Below are positions 1 through 7,937 of a DNA stretch of 64,000 nt, in pieces (within the stretch, counting starts at the first letter, position 1; every line of letters begins with the position of its first letter). Position numbers and translations under genes: made by a program. Below the pieces are notes generated by a model. The model saw only the letters and a list, made by a program, of their open reading frames with translations, did not search any database and was not told where the DNA came from. Location: positions 1 through 64,000 of the forward strand of contig CAVUAF010000006.1 in NCBI GenBank assembly GCA_963739375.1, read 5' to 3'. Source of the DNA: CAVUAF01 sp963739375 (lineage in GTDB: Bacteria; Acidobacteriota; Terriglobia; Terriglobales; Acidobacteriaceae).

Positions 1-158
1 TGTGGGTGACGCAGGGCATCGTCAGCAAGCACGGCGGCAGCATCCGTGCCCGCAGCTGCACCCGCAGCGGCCGCTCGGGAACCGTGTTCTCCGTCTTCCT
101 TCCGGCGGGCCGGGATGAGACCGCCGGCGGCAACGGCCGGCTGGCGCCTCCCCGCTAG
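1..158 (+). CDS. Sensor histidine kinase, C-terminal fragment (5' end outside window)
   Basis: An open frame enters at base 3 and stops at the TAG at 156-158. Its start, WVTQGIVSKHGGSI, followed by SGTVFSVFLPAG, matches the last part of a HATPase_c domain: the helix after the G2 box and the final beta strand seen in two-component sensor kinases. Only about 51 residues are present, so neither the sensor region nor the phospho-acceptor histidine can be seen. It converges with the secreted protein gene on the minus strand, and the two stop codons overlap by a few bases. The family call is fairly safe; its signal and partner are unknown. Confidence 0.7.
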   Translation, partial: WVTQGIVSKHGGSIRARSCTRSGRSGTVFSVFLPAGRDETAGGNGRLAPPR

Positions 159-2647
159 CGGGCGCGTCCCGGCACCGCCGGCGTCGCGGCGAAGGGACCA
201 AAGTCGTCCGCGAGCGCGATCACGGCCACCGCGCCGCTCGCCAGTCCGGTGATGGAGCCGACGAAGTTGGCGTGCGGCAGCGCCGCCGCGAACTCCGGCA
301 AGGCGTCCAGCGCCACCGCCGTCTGTCCGAAGGCCGGCAGCGTCAGGACGGCGCTGGCCAGCACGTTTCCCACCGCATCCACCAGCTGCAGCGCCACCCG
401 GTTGGTGCCCGCGGTAGTGTTCGCCAGCGCCAGCCCGACCGTGCGGCCAATGGGCGTATCGCTGGCGCGCGGCTCAAACTCCACCGGCACGCTGAACTCC
501 GTCAGCGGCGCGGAGTCGGTGAAGCCCACGCTGTTCACCACCCGCCGCGAGCCCGGCGTCTCGATGTACTCGAAGAACAGATTGACGGCCACGTTCGCCT
601 GCGCCCCCACCACCACCCAGCGCGTCTGCAGCGGCGCGAAGCGCTCCGTCTCGGGAGTGGCGACGCGCAGCGTTCCCCCGGCCGCCACCGGGTAGTTCCC
701 GGTTTGCGCGCTCTCCCCGCCCGGCGTGAGAAACGTCACTACCACCTGGTTCGCGCTGTTGCTCAGGTTGATCACGGTGATCTTGGTGACGTAGCCGCCG
801 CCGCTGACGGCGTGCGGCAGGTAGTAGAGGTGCGGCATCGCCGGCAACGGTGAGTTGCCGATAGCGAATGCCAGCGCATTCGAAGTTCCGCCGCCCGGCG
901 CCGGCGTCACCACCGTCACCACCGCCACCCCGGTCGCCGCCAGCTGCGCCGTCCCTATCAGCGCGAAGAGCGAGGTCGCGCTATTGACCACCGTGTTGAG
1001 CGGCGTCCCGTTCCACTGCGCCACGGAATTCAGCTGGAAGTTGGCGCCGCTGAGCAGAACGGAAAGCGGTCCCGCACCCGCCGGGGCCTGGTGGGGCGTC
1101 ATGGACAGCAGCGTCGGGGCCGGCACCACGGTGATGCCGTTGCCGCTGGCGCTGATCGCGTGCGGGCTGCCGGGCGCATTGTCCACGATGGAAATCTGCG
1201 CTCCCCGCGGCCCTGCCTGCGTCGGCACGAAGAGCACGTGGATGTTGCAGCTCGTCAGCCCCGCCACCGCCGTCCCACAGTCGTGGGAAACCTGGAAATC
1301 TGCGGTCGAGCTGGTGATGCTGGCGATGGAGAGCGCCAGCGGGCTGGCATTGGTCAGGATCACGCTCTGCGCCGTGCTGACGGTGCCCACGTCCTGGTCG
1401 GCGAAGCTGAGGCTGGTTTGCGACAGCGTCACCAGCGGCGTGGTCGGCTGCACCGTGAACCAGGTCCCGCTCAGGATGTGGCGGGTGACGCCGCCGGCGG
1501 TGTTCTTGCTGACGTAGCGGGGCACCGCGGCCGGGTTTGCGTCGTCGTTGCCGCTCGCCGCGGCCGCCGCCGGACCAAGAAACGCGTGCAGCGTCACCGT
1601 GCCCGCCCCCGAGACCGTCCCGATCTGCACTCCGACGGCGGGTGTGCCGCTGGCGCCGCTGTTGGGCGCTGCCGCCGTCCGCAGCGTCAGGCTCGCGAGG
1701 CCGGCGCCGTTGGCGCTGGTGTCGTAGATGACGACGCAGCTGCTCGGGCCGGAACAGGTGCTTCCGCCGCGCAGCGTGAAGCTGGCCCCCGTCGCGCCCG
1801 AGGTCGTGATCTGCGCCGGAAACGTCAGCGTGATCCCCACGGGCAGCGAGTTGCCGACGTCGAGCACCAGGCTGGTGGCGTTGGTCGCGATGTCGCTGTA
1901 CACCTGCGCACTCGCCGCGGCGGCCGTCCGCAGCGCCGTGCCAAACCCTTCGCTGAAGCTGAACGTCGCCGCCGTGCTCAGGCCTCCGCCCGAGTTCTGC
2001 GCGCCTTGCCCCGTAGTGATTGCCGCTCCCGGCGCGATACTGCGCAGTACGTTGCCAAGCGTGAGTCCGGGATTCACCATGCCGGCGGTCGCGGCGAGCG
2101 TGACGGCCACGTCGATCCCCGGCGCTAGCCCGCTCATGTCGCCGCGCAGGTTCTTGACCCGCAACGCCGCCCCGCTGCTTCCCGTCAGCAAGTTCCCTGC
2201 GCTCCCCGCGCTCTTCACCGTGATGGTGATGGTGGTCGCGGCGTCCGCCACCTGGTAGGTAGCACTCACCGCCAGCCCTGCCCCGCCGCTGCTGTCGAAG
2301 ATGTCGAAGTTGGCCGCGGGCGCCGTGTTCTGCGCCGGCAGGTTCTGCAGCGGCAGGTTGTAGACCAGCGTGATGACGCTGTTCAGCGTGAAACAGTTCG
2401 GCGCGGTCCCGTTGTCGAAGATGAGCACGTCGCTGAGGCGCTCGGCGAGGCCTTCATTCGCCACCGCGGCGCCGGCGCTCGGCGCAGCCACCGGCGCCAG
2501 CGGAAACGTCGGCGAGCTGCCGCTGGGATCGAACCCGGGCAGCGACGCCACGGCGCTGGCCTGGCACACCGCCTGCGCCCGTCCGCCTATCGCCGCGAGC
2601 AGGCACAACACCGCCACTCCCCGCCCCACCAGGCGACGGACTGGCAT
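155..2647 (-). CDS. Secreted choice-of-anchor D / IPT repeat protein with shared C-terminal module
   Basis: Predicted exported protein of about 830 residues. An N-terminal signal peptide (MPVRRLVGRG, then a hydrophobic run ending near GRAQA) is followed by a low-complexity beta-rich region. Next comes a choice-of-anchor D (ASPM-SPD2-Hydin-like) Ig domain around VTLSQTSLSFADQDVGTV, then an IPT/TIG-like domain (PAPTLLSMTPHQAPAGAG). The last ~220 residues, from YYLPHAVSGGGYVTK to DDFGPFAATPAVPGRAR, form a module also present at the C-termini of the proteins at 54992 and 58704. I start at ATG 2647; a GTG at 2665 would add six residues and neither has a strong ribosome binding site. Surface or extracellular location is inferred; function is unknown. 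Confidence 0.8.
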   Translation of the reverse strand: MPVRRLVGRGVAVLCLLAAIGGRAQAVCQASAVASLPGFDPSGSSPTFPLAPVAAPSAGAAVANEGLAERLSDVLIFDNGTAPNCFTLNSVITLVYNLPLQNLPAQNTAPAANFDIFDSSGGAGLAVSATYQVADAATTITITVKSAGSAGNLLTGSSGAALRVKNLRGDMSGLAPGIDVAVTLAATAGMVNPGLTLGNVLRSIAPGAAITTGQGAQNSGGGLSTAATFSFSEGFGTALRTAAAASAQVYSDIATNATSLVLDVGNSLPVGITLTFPAQITTSGATGASFTLRGGSTCSGPSSCVVIYDTSANGAGLASLTLRTAAAPNSGASGTPAVGVQIGTVSGAGTVTLHAFLGPAAAAASGNDDANPAAVPRYVSKNTAGGVTRHILSGTWFTVQPTTPLVTLSQTSLSFADQDVGTVSTAQSVILTNASPLALSIASITSSTADFQVSHDCGTAVAGLTSCNIHVLFVPTQAGPRGAQISIVDNAPGSPHAISASGNGITVVPAPTLLSMTPHQAPAGAGPLSVLLSGANFQLNSVAQWNGTPLNTVVNSATSLFALIGTAQLAATGVAVVTVVTPAPGGGTSNALAFAIGNSPLPAMPHLYYLPHAVSGGGYVTKITVINLSNSANQVVVTFLTPGGESAQTGNYPVAAGGTLRVATPETERFAPLQTRWVVVGAQANVAVNLFFEYIETPGSRRVVNSVGFTDSAPLTEFSVPVEFEPRASDTPIGRTVGLALANTTAGTNRVALQLVDAVGNVLASAVLTLPAFGQTAVALDALPEFAAALPHANFVGSITGLASGAVAVIALADDFGPFAATPAVPGRAR

Positions 2648-2762
2648 TCCGCAATTCTGCTGCACGGGAAGCTCAAATCGTAGGTCATTGGCGCGGGGTA
2701 TGCAACGCGTCGCCGCTTTTGCACTCCCCCGAAGCGGCGGAAGCTGTTAGGCTGCCGCAACC

Positions 2763-3335
2763 ATGCGTCGCCTCCTCCTCGTTTTCGCAACCCTCCTGAT
2801 GACCACGTCGCTGTGGGCGCAGGCGCCCGCTGCCGGCGACCGCGAACTCACCCTTTCGGCTGCCGGCGGACACTCCGTCAGCGGCGGCACTGCCGGCGTT
2901 GGCGTTTTCAATGTCGGCGCGCGCTACGGTTGGGTGCTCGCCGGTCCTGTCGGCCCCGGCTTCCTGCGCGGCTCGCTGGAGTATGCGGTGGACGCCATTC
3001 CGCTTTACCTCGTTTTCCAAAACGGCGGCACTTACGGCGCCGGCTTCGATCCCTTTGCCCTGAAGTGGAATTTCGCCCAGGCTCGCCGGGCCGTCCCCTT
3101 CATTGAACTCGCCGGCGGCGTGCTCTTCACCAGGAGCGAGGTGCCGCGCGGCACCAGCAACGTCAATTTCGTCTCCCAGGCCGCGTTCGGTGTTCATCTC
3201 ACCGGCCGCCATTTCAATCCCACCTTCGCCATCCGCTATGCCCACATTTCCAACGCTGGCCTCACCGTGCCCAACCCGGGCATCAACACGGTGCAGTTCC
3301 AGCTGGGCGTGACCTCCTTCCGCAAGCGCAAGTAG
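2763..3335 (+). CDS. PagL-like acyloxyacyl hydrolase (lipid A 3-O-deacylase family)
   Basis: A 190-residue outer-membrane beta-barrel candidate with a signal peptide (MRRLLLVFATLLMTTSLWAQ). The C-terminal part carries RYAHISNAGLTVPNPGIN, matching the PagL active-site strand with the catalytic His-x-Ser pair (H161, S163) followed by Asn-Ala-Gly. PagL enzymes remove the 3-O-acyl chain of lipid A in the outer membrane. The third active-site residue of the Pseudomonas enzyme is a glutamate about 14 residues after the His; here that place holds Asn175, so catalysis may differ. It is a single gene, divergent from the secreted protein upstream. Together with the formyltransferase/NodB pair near 8-9.7 kb it hints at lipid A remodelling (inference). 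Confidence 0.75.
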   Translation: MRRLLLVFATLLMTTSLWAQAPAAGDRELTLSAAGGHSVSGGTAGVGVFNVGARYGWVLAGPVGPGFLRGSLEYAVDAIPLYLVFQNGGTYGAGFDPFALKWNFAQARRAVPFIELAGGVLFTRSEVPRGTSNVNFVSQAAFGVHLTGRHFNPTFAIRYAHISNAGLTVPNPGINTVQFQLGVTSFRKRK

Positions 3336-3418
3336 CGCCGCCTTTCCTGTCTTCCTGAGCGCATATCGCTTATCGCTTCTTTCCCTCCCTGCTATCCTTG
3401 CGTGTTCTGCGAGGACTC

Positions 3419-4894
3419 ATGAACACGCTGGTTGAATGTGTTCCGAATTTTTCCGAGGGCCGTGATCCCGCCAAGGTCGACGCCCTCATCGCCGCCATGA
3501 AGCTGGACGGCGTCTACCTGCTCGACCGCGAGATGGACGCCGACCACAACCGCTGCGTCATCACCCTGGTGGGTGAGCGCGACGCCGTCGCCGAGGCCGC
3601 GATTCGCGGCGTTTGCCGCGCGGCTGAGCTCATCGACCTGACCCACCACACCGGCGCCCACCCGCGCCTCGGCGCCGCCGACGTTATCCCCTTCATCCCC
3701 ATCGAAGGGGTCACGCTCGAAGACTGCGTGGCCATCGCACGCCACGTCGGCGAGCAAATCTGGCAGCGCTGCCGCGTGCCGGTTTATCTCTACGAAGCCG
3801 CCGCCACTACTCCCGAGCGCCAGAACCTGGAGAACATCCGCCGCGGCCAGTTCGAGGGCCTGCGCGACGAGATCGCCACCAACCCCGCGCGCCGCCCCGA
3901 TTTCGGCGAGCCCCGCCTTCATCCCACTGCCGGCGCCACCGTCGTCGGCGCCCGCAAGTTCCTCATCGCCTACAACGTCTTTCTGAACACCCCTGACGTC
4001 GAGATCGCCAAGAAAATCGCCAAGGCGGTGCGCTTCTCCTCTGGCGGGCTGCGTTACGTCAAGGCGGCGGGCTTCAGCGTCCGCGGCCTGGCCCAGGTCT
4101 CGATGAACCTCACCGACTTCGAACAGACCCCCATGGCGCGCGTCTTCGAGTTCGTGCGCCACGAGGCCGCACGCTACGGCGTGCAGCCGCTGGCCAGCGA
4201 GATTGTCGGCCTGGTCCCGAAGCGGGCCTTGGAAGACGCAGCGGAGTGGTTCCTGCAGATCGAGAACTTCAACTCGTCGTTGATTCTGGAAAACCGCCTC
4301 GCGGCGGTGATGGGCGGCAAGATGGCCGTTGGCGGCCTGCGGGCCGGCGTCGAGCCCTTCCTGGAGCAGCTCGCCGCCCCCACCGCGACCCCCGGCGGGG
4401 GCAGCGCCAGTGCCGCGGCCGCGGCCATGGGCGCCGCGCTTGGCCACATGGTGGCCAGCATGGCGCGCGGCAAGAAGAATTACCTGCCGCACGAACGCGA
4501 GCTCAGCGACGCCATCGCCCGCCTCGCCCGCATGCGCGACGACTTCGCCGCCGCCATCGACGACGACGCCGAGGCCTACACCGCCGTCGTCCAGGCCTTC
4601 AAGGCGGCAAAATCCGCCGCCGATGCCGCCCCGTCGCAGATCGAGGACGCCACCAAAGACGCTGCGCGCGTCCCGCTCAGCGTGGCCGAGCGCGCCCGCC
4701 AGCTCCTGGGCGTGATCGAGCAACTTCGCCCCATCACCAACCCCAAGATGGCCTCCGACCTCGCCGTGGCTGCCGCGCTCGCCCACGCCGCCCTCGAGGG
4801 CGCCGCCGCCAACGTGGAAATTAACCTCGCCGAGCTCGCCGACCAGCAGTTTGTCAGCGAAACCCGCCAGCGCCTCGCCGCCCTGCGGAGTTGA
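3419..4894 (+). CDS. ftcD: Glutamate formimidoyltransferase / formimidoyl-THF cyclodeaminase (bifunctional)
   Basis: A 491-residue bifunctional folate enzyme of histidine catabolism. The N-terminal formiminotransferase part (LVECVPNFSEGRD, then HHTGAHPRLGAADVIPF with the catalytic-region histidines, and ARKFLIAYNVFLNT) moves the formimino group from formiminoglutamate to tetrahydrofolate. The C-terminal cyclodeaminase part (APTATPGGGSASAAAAAMGA) then releases ammonia. Fusion of both domains in one chain is the animal-type arrangement, also found in some bacteria. I chose ATG 3419 rather than the in-frame start at 3398 because GAGGA lies just upstream at 3411-3415 and the family begins near MNTLVECVPNFSEG. 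No other hut genes are visible nearby. Confidence 0.93.
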   Translation: MNTLVECVPNFSEGRDPAKVDALIAAMKLDGVYLLDREMDADHNRCVITLVGERDAVAEAAIRGVCRAAELIDLTHHTGAHPRLGAADVIPFIPIEGVTLEDCVAIARHVGEQIWQRCRVPVYLYEAAATTPERQNLENIRRGQFEGLRDEIATNPARRPDFGEPRLHPTAGATVVGARKFLIAYNVFLNTPDVEIAKKIAKAVRFSSGGLRYVKAAGFSVRGLAQVSMNLTDFEQTPMARVFEFVRHEAARYGVQPLASEIVGLVPKRALEDAAEWFLQIENFNSSLILENRLAAVMGGKMAVGGLRAGVEPFLEQLAAPTATPGGGSASAAAAAMGAALGHMVASMARGKKNYLPHERELSDAIARLARMRDDFAAAIDDDAEAYTAVVQAFKAAKSAADAAPSQIEDATKDAARVPLSVAERARQLLGVIEQLRPITNPKMASDLAVAAALAHAALEGAAANVEINLAELADQQFVSETRQRLAALRS

Positions 4895-4957
4895 ACCACG
4901 AAGGCTCTTCTTCCTTGCCTGTTTCGCCTCCGCTGGCGTGTTTTCGCGGTTGGTTTC

Positions 4958-4992
4958 GGCCGAAGACCGACGACCGACGACCGACGACCGGC
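4958..4992. repeat. Heptamer tandem repeat, CGACGAC type, in the ftcD downstream spacer
   Basis: About four tandem 7-bp units (CGAAGAC, then CGACGAC repeated) lie in the 222-bp spacer between ftcD and the next gene. The same unit occurs at 10623-10645. I see no terminator or gene in the rest of this spacer; a TTACATTAAG stretch around 5055-5064 may hold a -10-like element for the next gene. Confidence 0.75.
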
Positions 4993-5116
4993 CGCGGTTT
5001 CCCTAAGGTAACCTCCCGCCGGTCACCTCCCCGCCACCCGCCGCCTCGCATTTGGGTTACATTAAGTAGAACAACCTGGTTGGCCGGAACGTCATCCGAT
5101 TAGGTACCGGGATTCC

Positions 5117-6046
5117 ATGAAGCGACTCCTTCTCCTCCCCGTGGTTCTACTGCTGGCGGCCAGCGCACTTGGCGTGGCGCTGGGCAGCTCGGCCCGCGCC
5201 ATCATTCCCAGCGAAGTGCAGCAGATCATCTGCGTCGACTACCGCACGCTCAAGGCCTCGGGGACGGCCATGGCGCTGAAAGACCGCGTCCTGCCCGACA
5301 ACCTCAAGCAGTTCGAGACGGCGCTGCGCGGCCTGGGCGTCGATCCCGACAAGGACATTGAGCAGCTCGCCTTCATCTCTTTCCGCAACAACAGCTCCCT
5401 GCGCATCATCGGCATCGCCCAGGGTCAGTTCACCCTGCAGCAGATCACCCGCCGCTTCACCGCGCGCAAAATCAAGGCCACCCGCTACCGCCTCAACGAC
5501 CTCTGGCCCGCCTCCGAAGGCATGCAGATGGCGTTCCTCGATCCCACCACCATGTTGTTCGGCGAGGTCACCGCGCTCAAGCTGGCGCTCGACACCCGCG
5601 ACGGCGAGCTCCCCAGCCTCAATGCCAATTCCCAGATCGCCGACATGATGGGCGGCGTCGAGCGCGGCACGGTGTGGAGCGTCCTCGATGGCTCCGGCAC
5701 CCAGAACATGATGCGCTCCGCCCTCGGCGATGCCGCCCGCCTCGCCGACTACGACATCGTGCGCAAGCGCTTCCTCGGCTCCCGCTACGCCATGGACTTC
5801 AGCAGCGGCGTTAACTTCGACCTCGACGTCTTCACCTCCGACAGCTTCACCGCCGCCAGTCTCTCCGCCATGGTCAAGGCCGGCATGATGTACCGCCGGC
5901 TCAACGCCAGCGGCATCGAGAAGCTCGCCCTCGACAGCCTCAACGTCGACAACGACAGCGACAAGCTCCGCCTCCGCTTCAAGACCGACGACGCCAAGTT
6001 CGAATCCCTCCTGCACTCCGAACTCTTCGCCGCCGTCTCCCGCTGA
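5117..6046 (+). CDS. Secreted protein of unknown function
   Basis: A 309-residue protein with a clear signal peptide (MKRLLLLPVVLLLAASALGVALG, cleavage near SARA). The mature part, beginning around PSEVQQIICVDYRTLKASG, has mixed alpha/beta composition and no catalytic motif I recognise. A 'decide-and-score' pattern of alternating strands (LRIIGIAQGQF, MQMAFLDPTTMLFGEV) resembles large periplasmic proteins of unknown function in acidobacteria, but this is only an impression. It appears to be monocistronic: a repeat-bearing spacer precedes it and a 500-bp repeat-rich spacer follows. I cannot assign a function. Confidence 0.75.
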   Translation: MKRLLLLPVVLLLAASALGVALGSSARAIIPSEVQQIICVDYRTLKASGTAMALKDRVLPDNLKQFETALRGLGVDPDKDIEQLAFISFRNNSSLRIIGIAQGQFTLQQITRRFTARKIKATRYRLNDLWPASEGMQMAFLDPTTMLFGEVTALKLALDTRDGELPSLNANSQIADMMGGVERGTVWSVLDGSGTQNMMRSALGDAARLADYDIVRKRFLGSRYAMDFSSGVNFDLDVFTSDSFTAASLSAMVKAGMMYRRLNASGIEKLALDSLNVDNDSDKLRLRFKTDDAKFESLLHSELFAAVSR

Positions 6047-6096
6047 CGACCCTTGGCAATTGTCATCCTCAGGGCGCTTGAAAGAACCTGGGTGTC

Positions 6097-6129
6097 ATCC
6101 TGAGGGCGCTGGTGTTGCGCCCGAAGGAT
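6097..6129. repeat. Palindromic repeat, short form (ATCCTGA...AAGGAT)
   Basis: Hairpin ATCCT-ga-GGGCGC, loop TGGTGTT, GCGCCC-ga-AGGAT, ending in GAAGGATCTATG. A similar left half (TGTCATCCTCAGGGCGC) occurs just upstream at 6061. It is one member of a dispersed family with copies near 6190, 9742, 9827, 21209 and 25092. Confidence 0.75.
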
Positions 6130-6189
6130 CTATGTATTTCGTCGCCCCAGGACGCCGGTGGTACTCGAACGGCTCTTTGTGATGTCGTC

Positions 6190-6287
6190 ATCCTGAGCCA
6201 GCGCGAGGGAGCGGAGCCGGGGTCCCCAGCGAGCCTGGTTTTGGCTTGCTGGGGTGGTCGCATGCGACGGAGCGCGCGTCGAAGGAT
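6190..6287. repeat. Palindromic repeat, long form with GGTTTT-loop hairpin
   Basis: The outer arms are ATCCTGAG (6190) and CGAAGGAT (6280-6287). The central stem is CCCCAGCGAGCC (6224-6235) and GGCTTGCTGGGG (6243-6254), closed by loop TGGTTTT, with one G-T pair. The copies at 9742 and 21248 keep the loop but have different stem bases that still pair. No gene is seen in this 6047-6543 spacer apart from the repeats. Confidence 0.8.
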
Positions 6288-6404
6288 CCCTACCCCGCCA
6301 ACACCACCCTGCCGCTCGCCCCTTTTCAACCAGGAATTTCACCCCGACCTCAGGGGCAGCGTGCCCAAGCCGTTGAACCATGGCGGCCAGACGGAGAGAT
6401 CGCG

Positions 6405-6465
6405 GGGCACGATGCTCCAGCGCCGGAGGCGCGACAGAGAATAGCCTGGGGCATAAGCCCCGGGT
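6405..6465. repeat. Dispersed-repeat-like sequence with GGGGC-ATAA-GCCCC hairpin
   Basis: The stretch contains GCGCGACAGAGAATAGCC followed by the hairpin GGGGC-ATAA-GCCCC (6448-6461). This layout resembles an intergenic repeat type I associate with acidobacterial and planctomycete genomes (recalled, not searched). Only one copy is visible in this window, so the family assignment is weak. It is followed by a GAAACT heptamer array (about 6530-6560) that runs into the 3' end of arsM. Confidence 0.45.
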
Positions 6466-6543
6466 GGGCGCACAGAGAAACGTTCGCGCCGCCACCAGCC
6501 GCGGCACGAGCGCTGCGTCGGCTCCGCGACTCGAAACTTGCAA

Positions 6544-7347
6544 CTAGAAACTAGAAACTGGTTTTGCCCCGTGGAACCTGACTGACGCCACCGCCGCCGC
6601 CGCGCGCTTCACCTGCTCCGCCGTCAATCCCGCCGGCGTTGCGCCCGGGGCCAGCGCGCACAGCAGCGCCGCTCCGCCCATGATCTGCGGCGCCGCCAGC
6701 TCGGTGAACCCCGCCTCCGCCGCCAGCGCCACGTACTCCGACAGCATGCTGGCCCCGGCCACGCATCCCACGTAAGCCTCGACGTTCGACTTCACCGCCT
6801 CCTCCAGCGGCCGCAGCAGCACGATGTCGCTGATGGCGAACGTGCCTCCCGGCTTTAGCACGCGGTAGATCTCGCGGAAGACCGCTTCCTTGTCGGGACT
6901 GAGGTTGATGACGCAGTTGCTGATGACCATGTCGGCGCTGGCGTCGTCCACCGGCAGCGCCTCGATCACTCCCTGGCGGAATTCCACGTTCGCCACGCCG
7001 CGGCGCCGCGCGTTCTCCCGCGCCAGCGCCAGCATGTCGTCGGTCATGTCCACTCCGATCACGCGCCCGCTCGCGCCCACCCGCTCCCGCACCAGGAAGG
7101 CGTCAAACCCCGCCCCGCTCCCCAGGTCCACCACCGTCATCCCTTCCCGCACCTGGGCCAGCGCCAGCGGATTGCCGCAGCCCAGCCCCAGGTTCGCTTC
7201 GCCCGCCTGCGCTACCTCCTCGGCCGTGTACCCGATGGCCGGCACCAGCTGGCTCGGTGACCCGCAGCATCCGCCGCCCCGCTCCCGCGCGATGCTCCCG
7301 TACTTCTCCTTGACTACCTCCCGCAACTCCGCCGCTTTCCCGCTCAT
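6544..7347 (-). CDS. arsM: Arsenite S-adenosylmethionine methyltransferase
   Basis: A 267-residue SAM-dependent methyltransferase that methylates As(III). The SAM motif VVDLGSGAGFD is at residues 73-82. The As(III)-binding cysteines fit the ArsM pattern: C145 in VISNCVINLS and C195 in EAYVGCVAG, with additional cysteines C27, C28 and C57. The start at ATG 7347 is decided by AAAGGAG, five nt upstream; the in-frame ATGs at 7374 and 7362 lie before or within that site. It is the second gene after arsR on the same strand, so probably transcribed from the ArsR-controlled promoter. The last four codons and stop (GTT TCT AGT TTC TAG, VSSF*) come from a GAAACT heptamer array. Confidence 0.93.
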   Translation of the reverse strand: MSGKAAELREVVKEKYGSIARERGGGCCGSPSQLVPAIGYTAEEVAQAGEANLGLGCGNPLALAQVREGMTVVDLGSGAGFDAFLVRERVGASGRVIGVDMTDDMLALARENARRRGVANVEFRQGVIEALPVDDASADMVISNCVINLSPDKEAVFREIYRVLKPGGTFAISDIVLLRPLEEAVKSNVEAYVGCVAGASMLSEYVALAAEAGFTELAAPQIMGGAALLCALAPGATPAGLTAEQVKRAAAAVASVRFHGAKPVSSF

Positions 7348-7455
7348 GACCGCTCCTTTCATATCGATTGCCATCTATCTACGGATCCCTAAGAACGCCT
7401 TCCTCGCCAGCTTGGGTTTTCTCTTGCTGGGAGCCAGCCGCCAGCAGCTGCAGCT

Positions 7456-7525
7456 CCAAACTCGAAACTGGAAACTGGAAACTCGAAACTAGAAACTAGA
7501 AACTAGAAACTAGAAACTAGAAACT
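7456..7525. repeat. Heptamer array, ten units of (N)GAAACT, running into the 3' end of arsR
   Basis: Ten consecutive 7-bp units: CCAAACT, CGAAACT, GGAAACT twice, CGAAACT, then AGAAACT five times. The array lies between arsR and arsM and its right end encodes the last residues and stop of arsR. A shorter array of the same type ends arsM (about 6530-6560) and another lies at 46026-46105. Confidence 0.95.
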
Positions 7526-7815
7526 ATTCTCCCCATCTCCCGCACCGCGCGCTCGTTGCGCCGGTACCACATCCACTGCCCGACCTTTTCCGCCTCCACC
7601 AGCCCCGCGGCGCGCAGGATCGCCATGTGGTGCGACACCGTCGGCTGCGCCAGCCGCACGCAGCTCTCGATGTCGCAGGCGCACAGTCCCTCGCGCTCGC
7701 CGATGGCGCAGCATCCTTTGCGCTCGCGCAGCAGGCGTAGGATGTGCCGCCGCGTCGGGTCGGCGATCGCCTTCAGCATCGCGGTCACGCGTTCGTCGGT
7801 GAGGGTGTTTGTCAT
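7510..7815 (-). CDS. arsR: ArsR/SmtB-family metalloregulator, arsenic-type
   Basis: A 101-residue winged-helix repressor. The helix-turn-helix core is around RLAQPTVSHHMAILRAAGLV, and the metal-sensing candidates are C45, C47 and C52 in LCACDIESC plus C35 and C36. Family members leave DNA when As(III) or a related thiophilic metal binds. I take ATG 7815 because the promoter -10 box (7829-7834) lies just upstream; the in-frame starts at 7857 and 7851 would lie upstream of the transcription start. It leads an arsR-arsM operon and is expected to repress itself through the double operator before it. The C-terminal VSSF* comes from the adjacent heptamer array. Confidence 0.92.
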   Translation of the reverse strand: MTNTLTDERVTAMLKAIADPTRRHILRLLRERKGCCAIGEREGLCACDIESCVRLAQPTVSHHMAILRAAGLVEAEKVGQWMWYRRNERAVREMGRIVSSF

Positions 7816-7858
7816 ATCGACAGAGGTCAATATACGCCGTACATCGACCATTGTCAAT
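7816..7858 (-). promoter_or_regulatory. arsR promoter with two ArsR-type operators
   Basis: Reading on the minus strand, TTGACA (7852-7857) and TATATT (7829-7834) are separated by exactly 17 nt, a near-consensus sigma-70 promoter. Two copies of ATTGAC-N4-GTCGAT (7843-7858 and 7816-7831) overlap the -35 and the -10 respectively, 27 bp apart. The second one abuts the start codon. Repressor binding would block polymerase directly; the predicted leader is only about 6-8 nt. Confidence 0.88.
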
Positions 7859-7937
7859 ATGTAAAAACAGCCGCCGCAAGAACGCCGCGGCCCCTGCGCT
7901 ATACTGCGCCTGCCGCTTCCCGCGCCCGCGGAGACCC

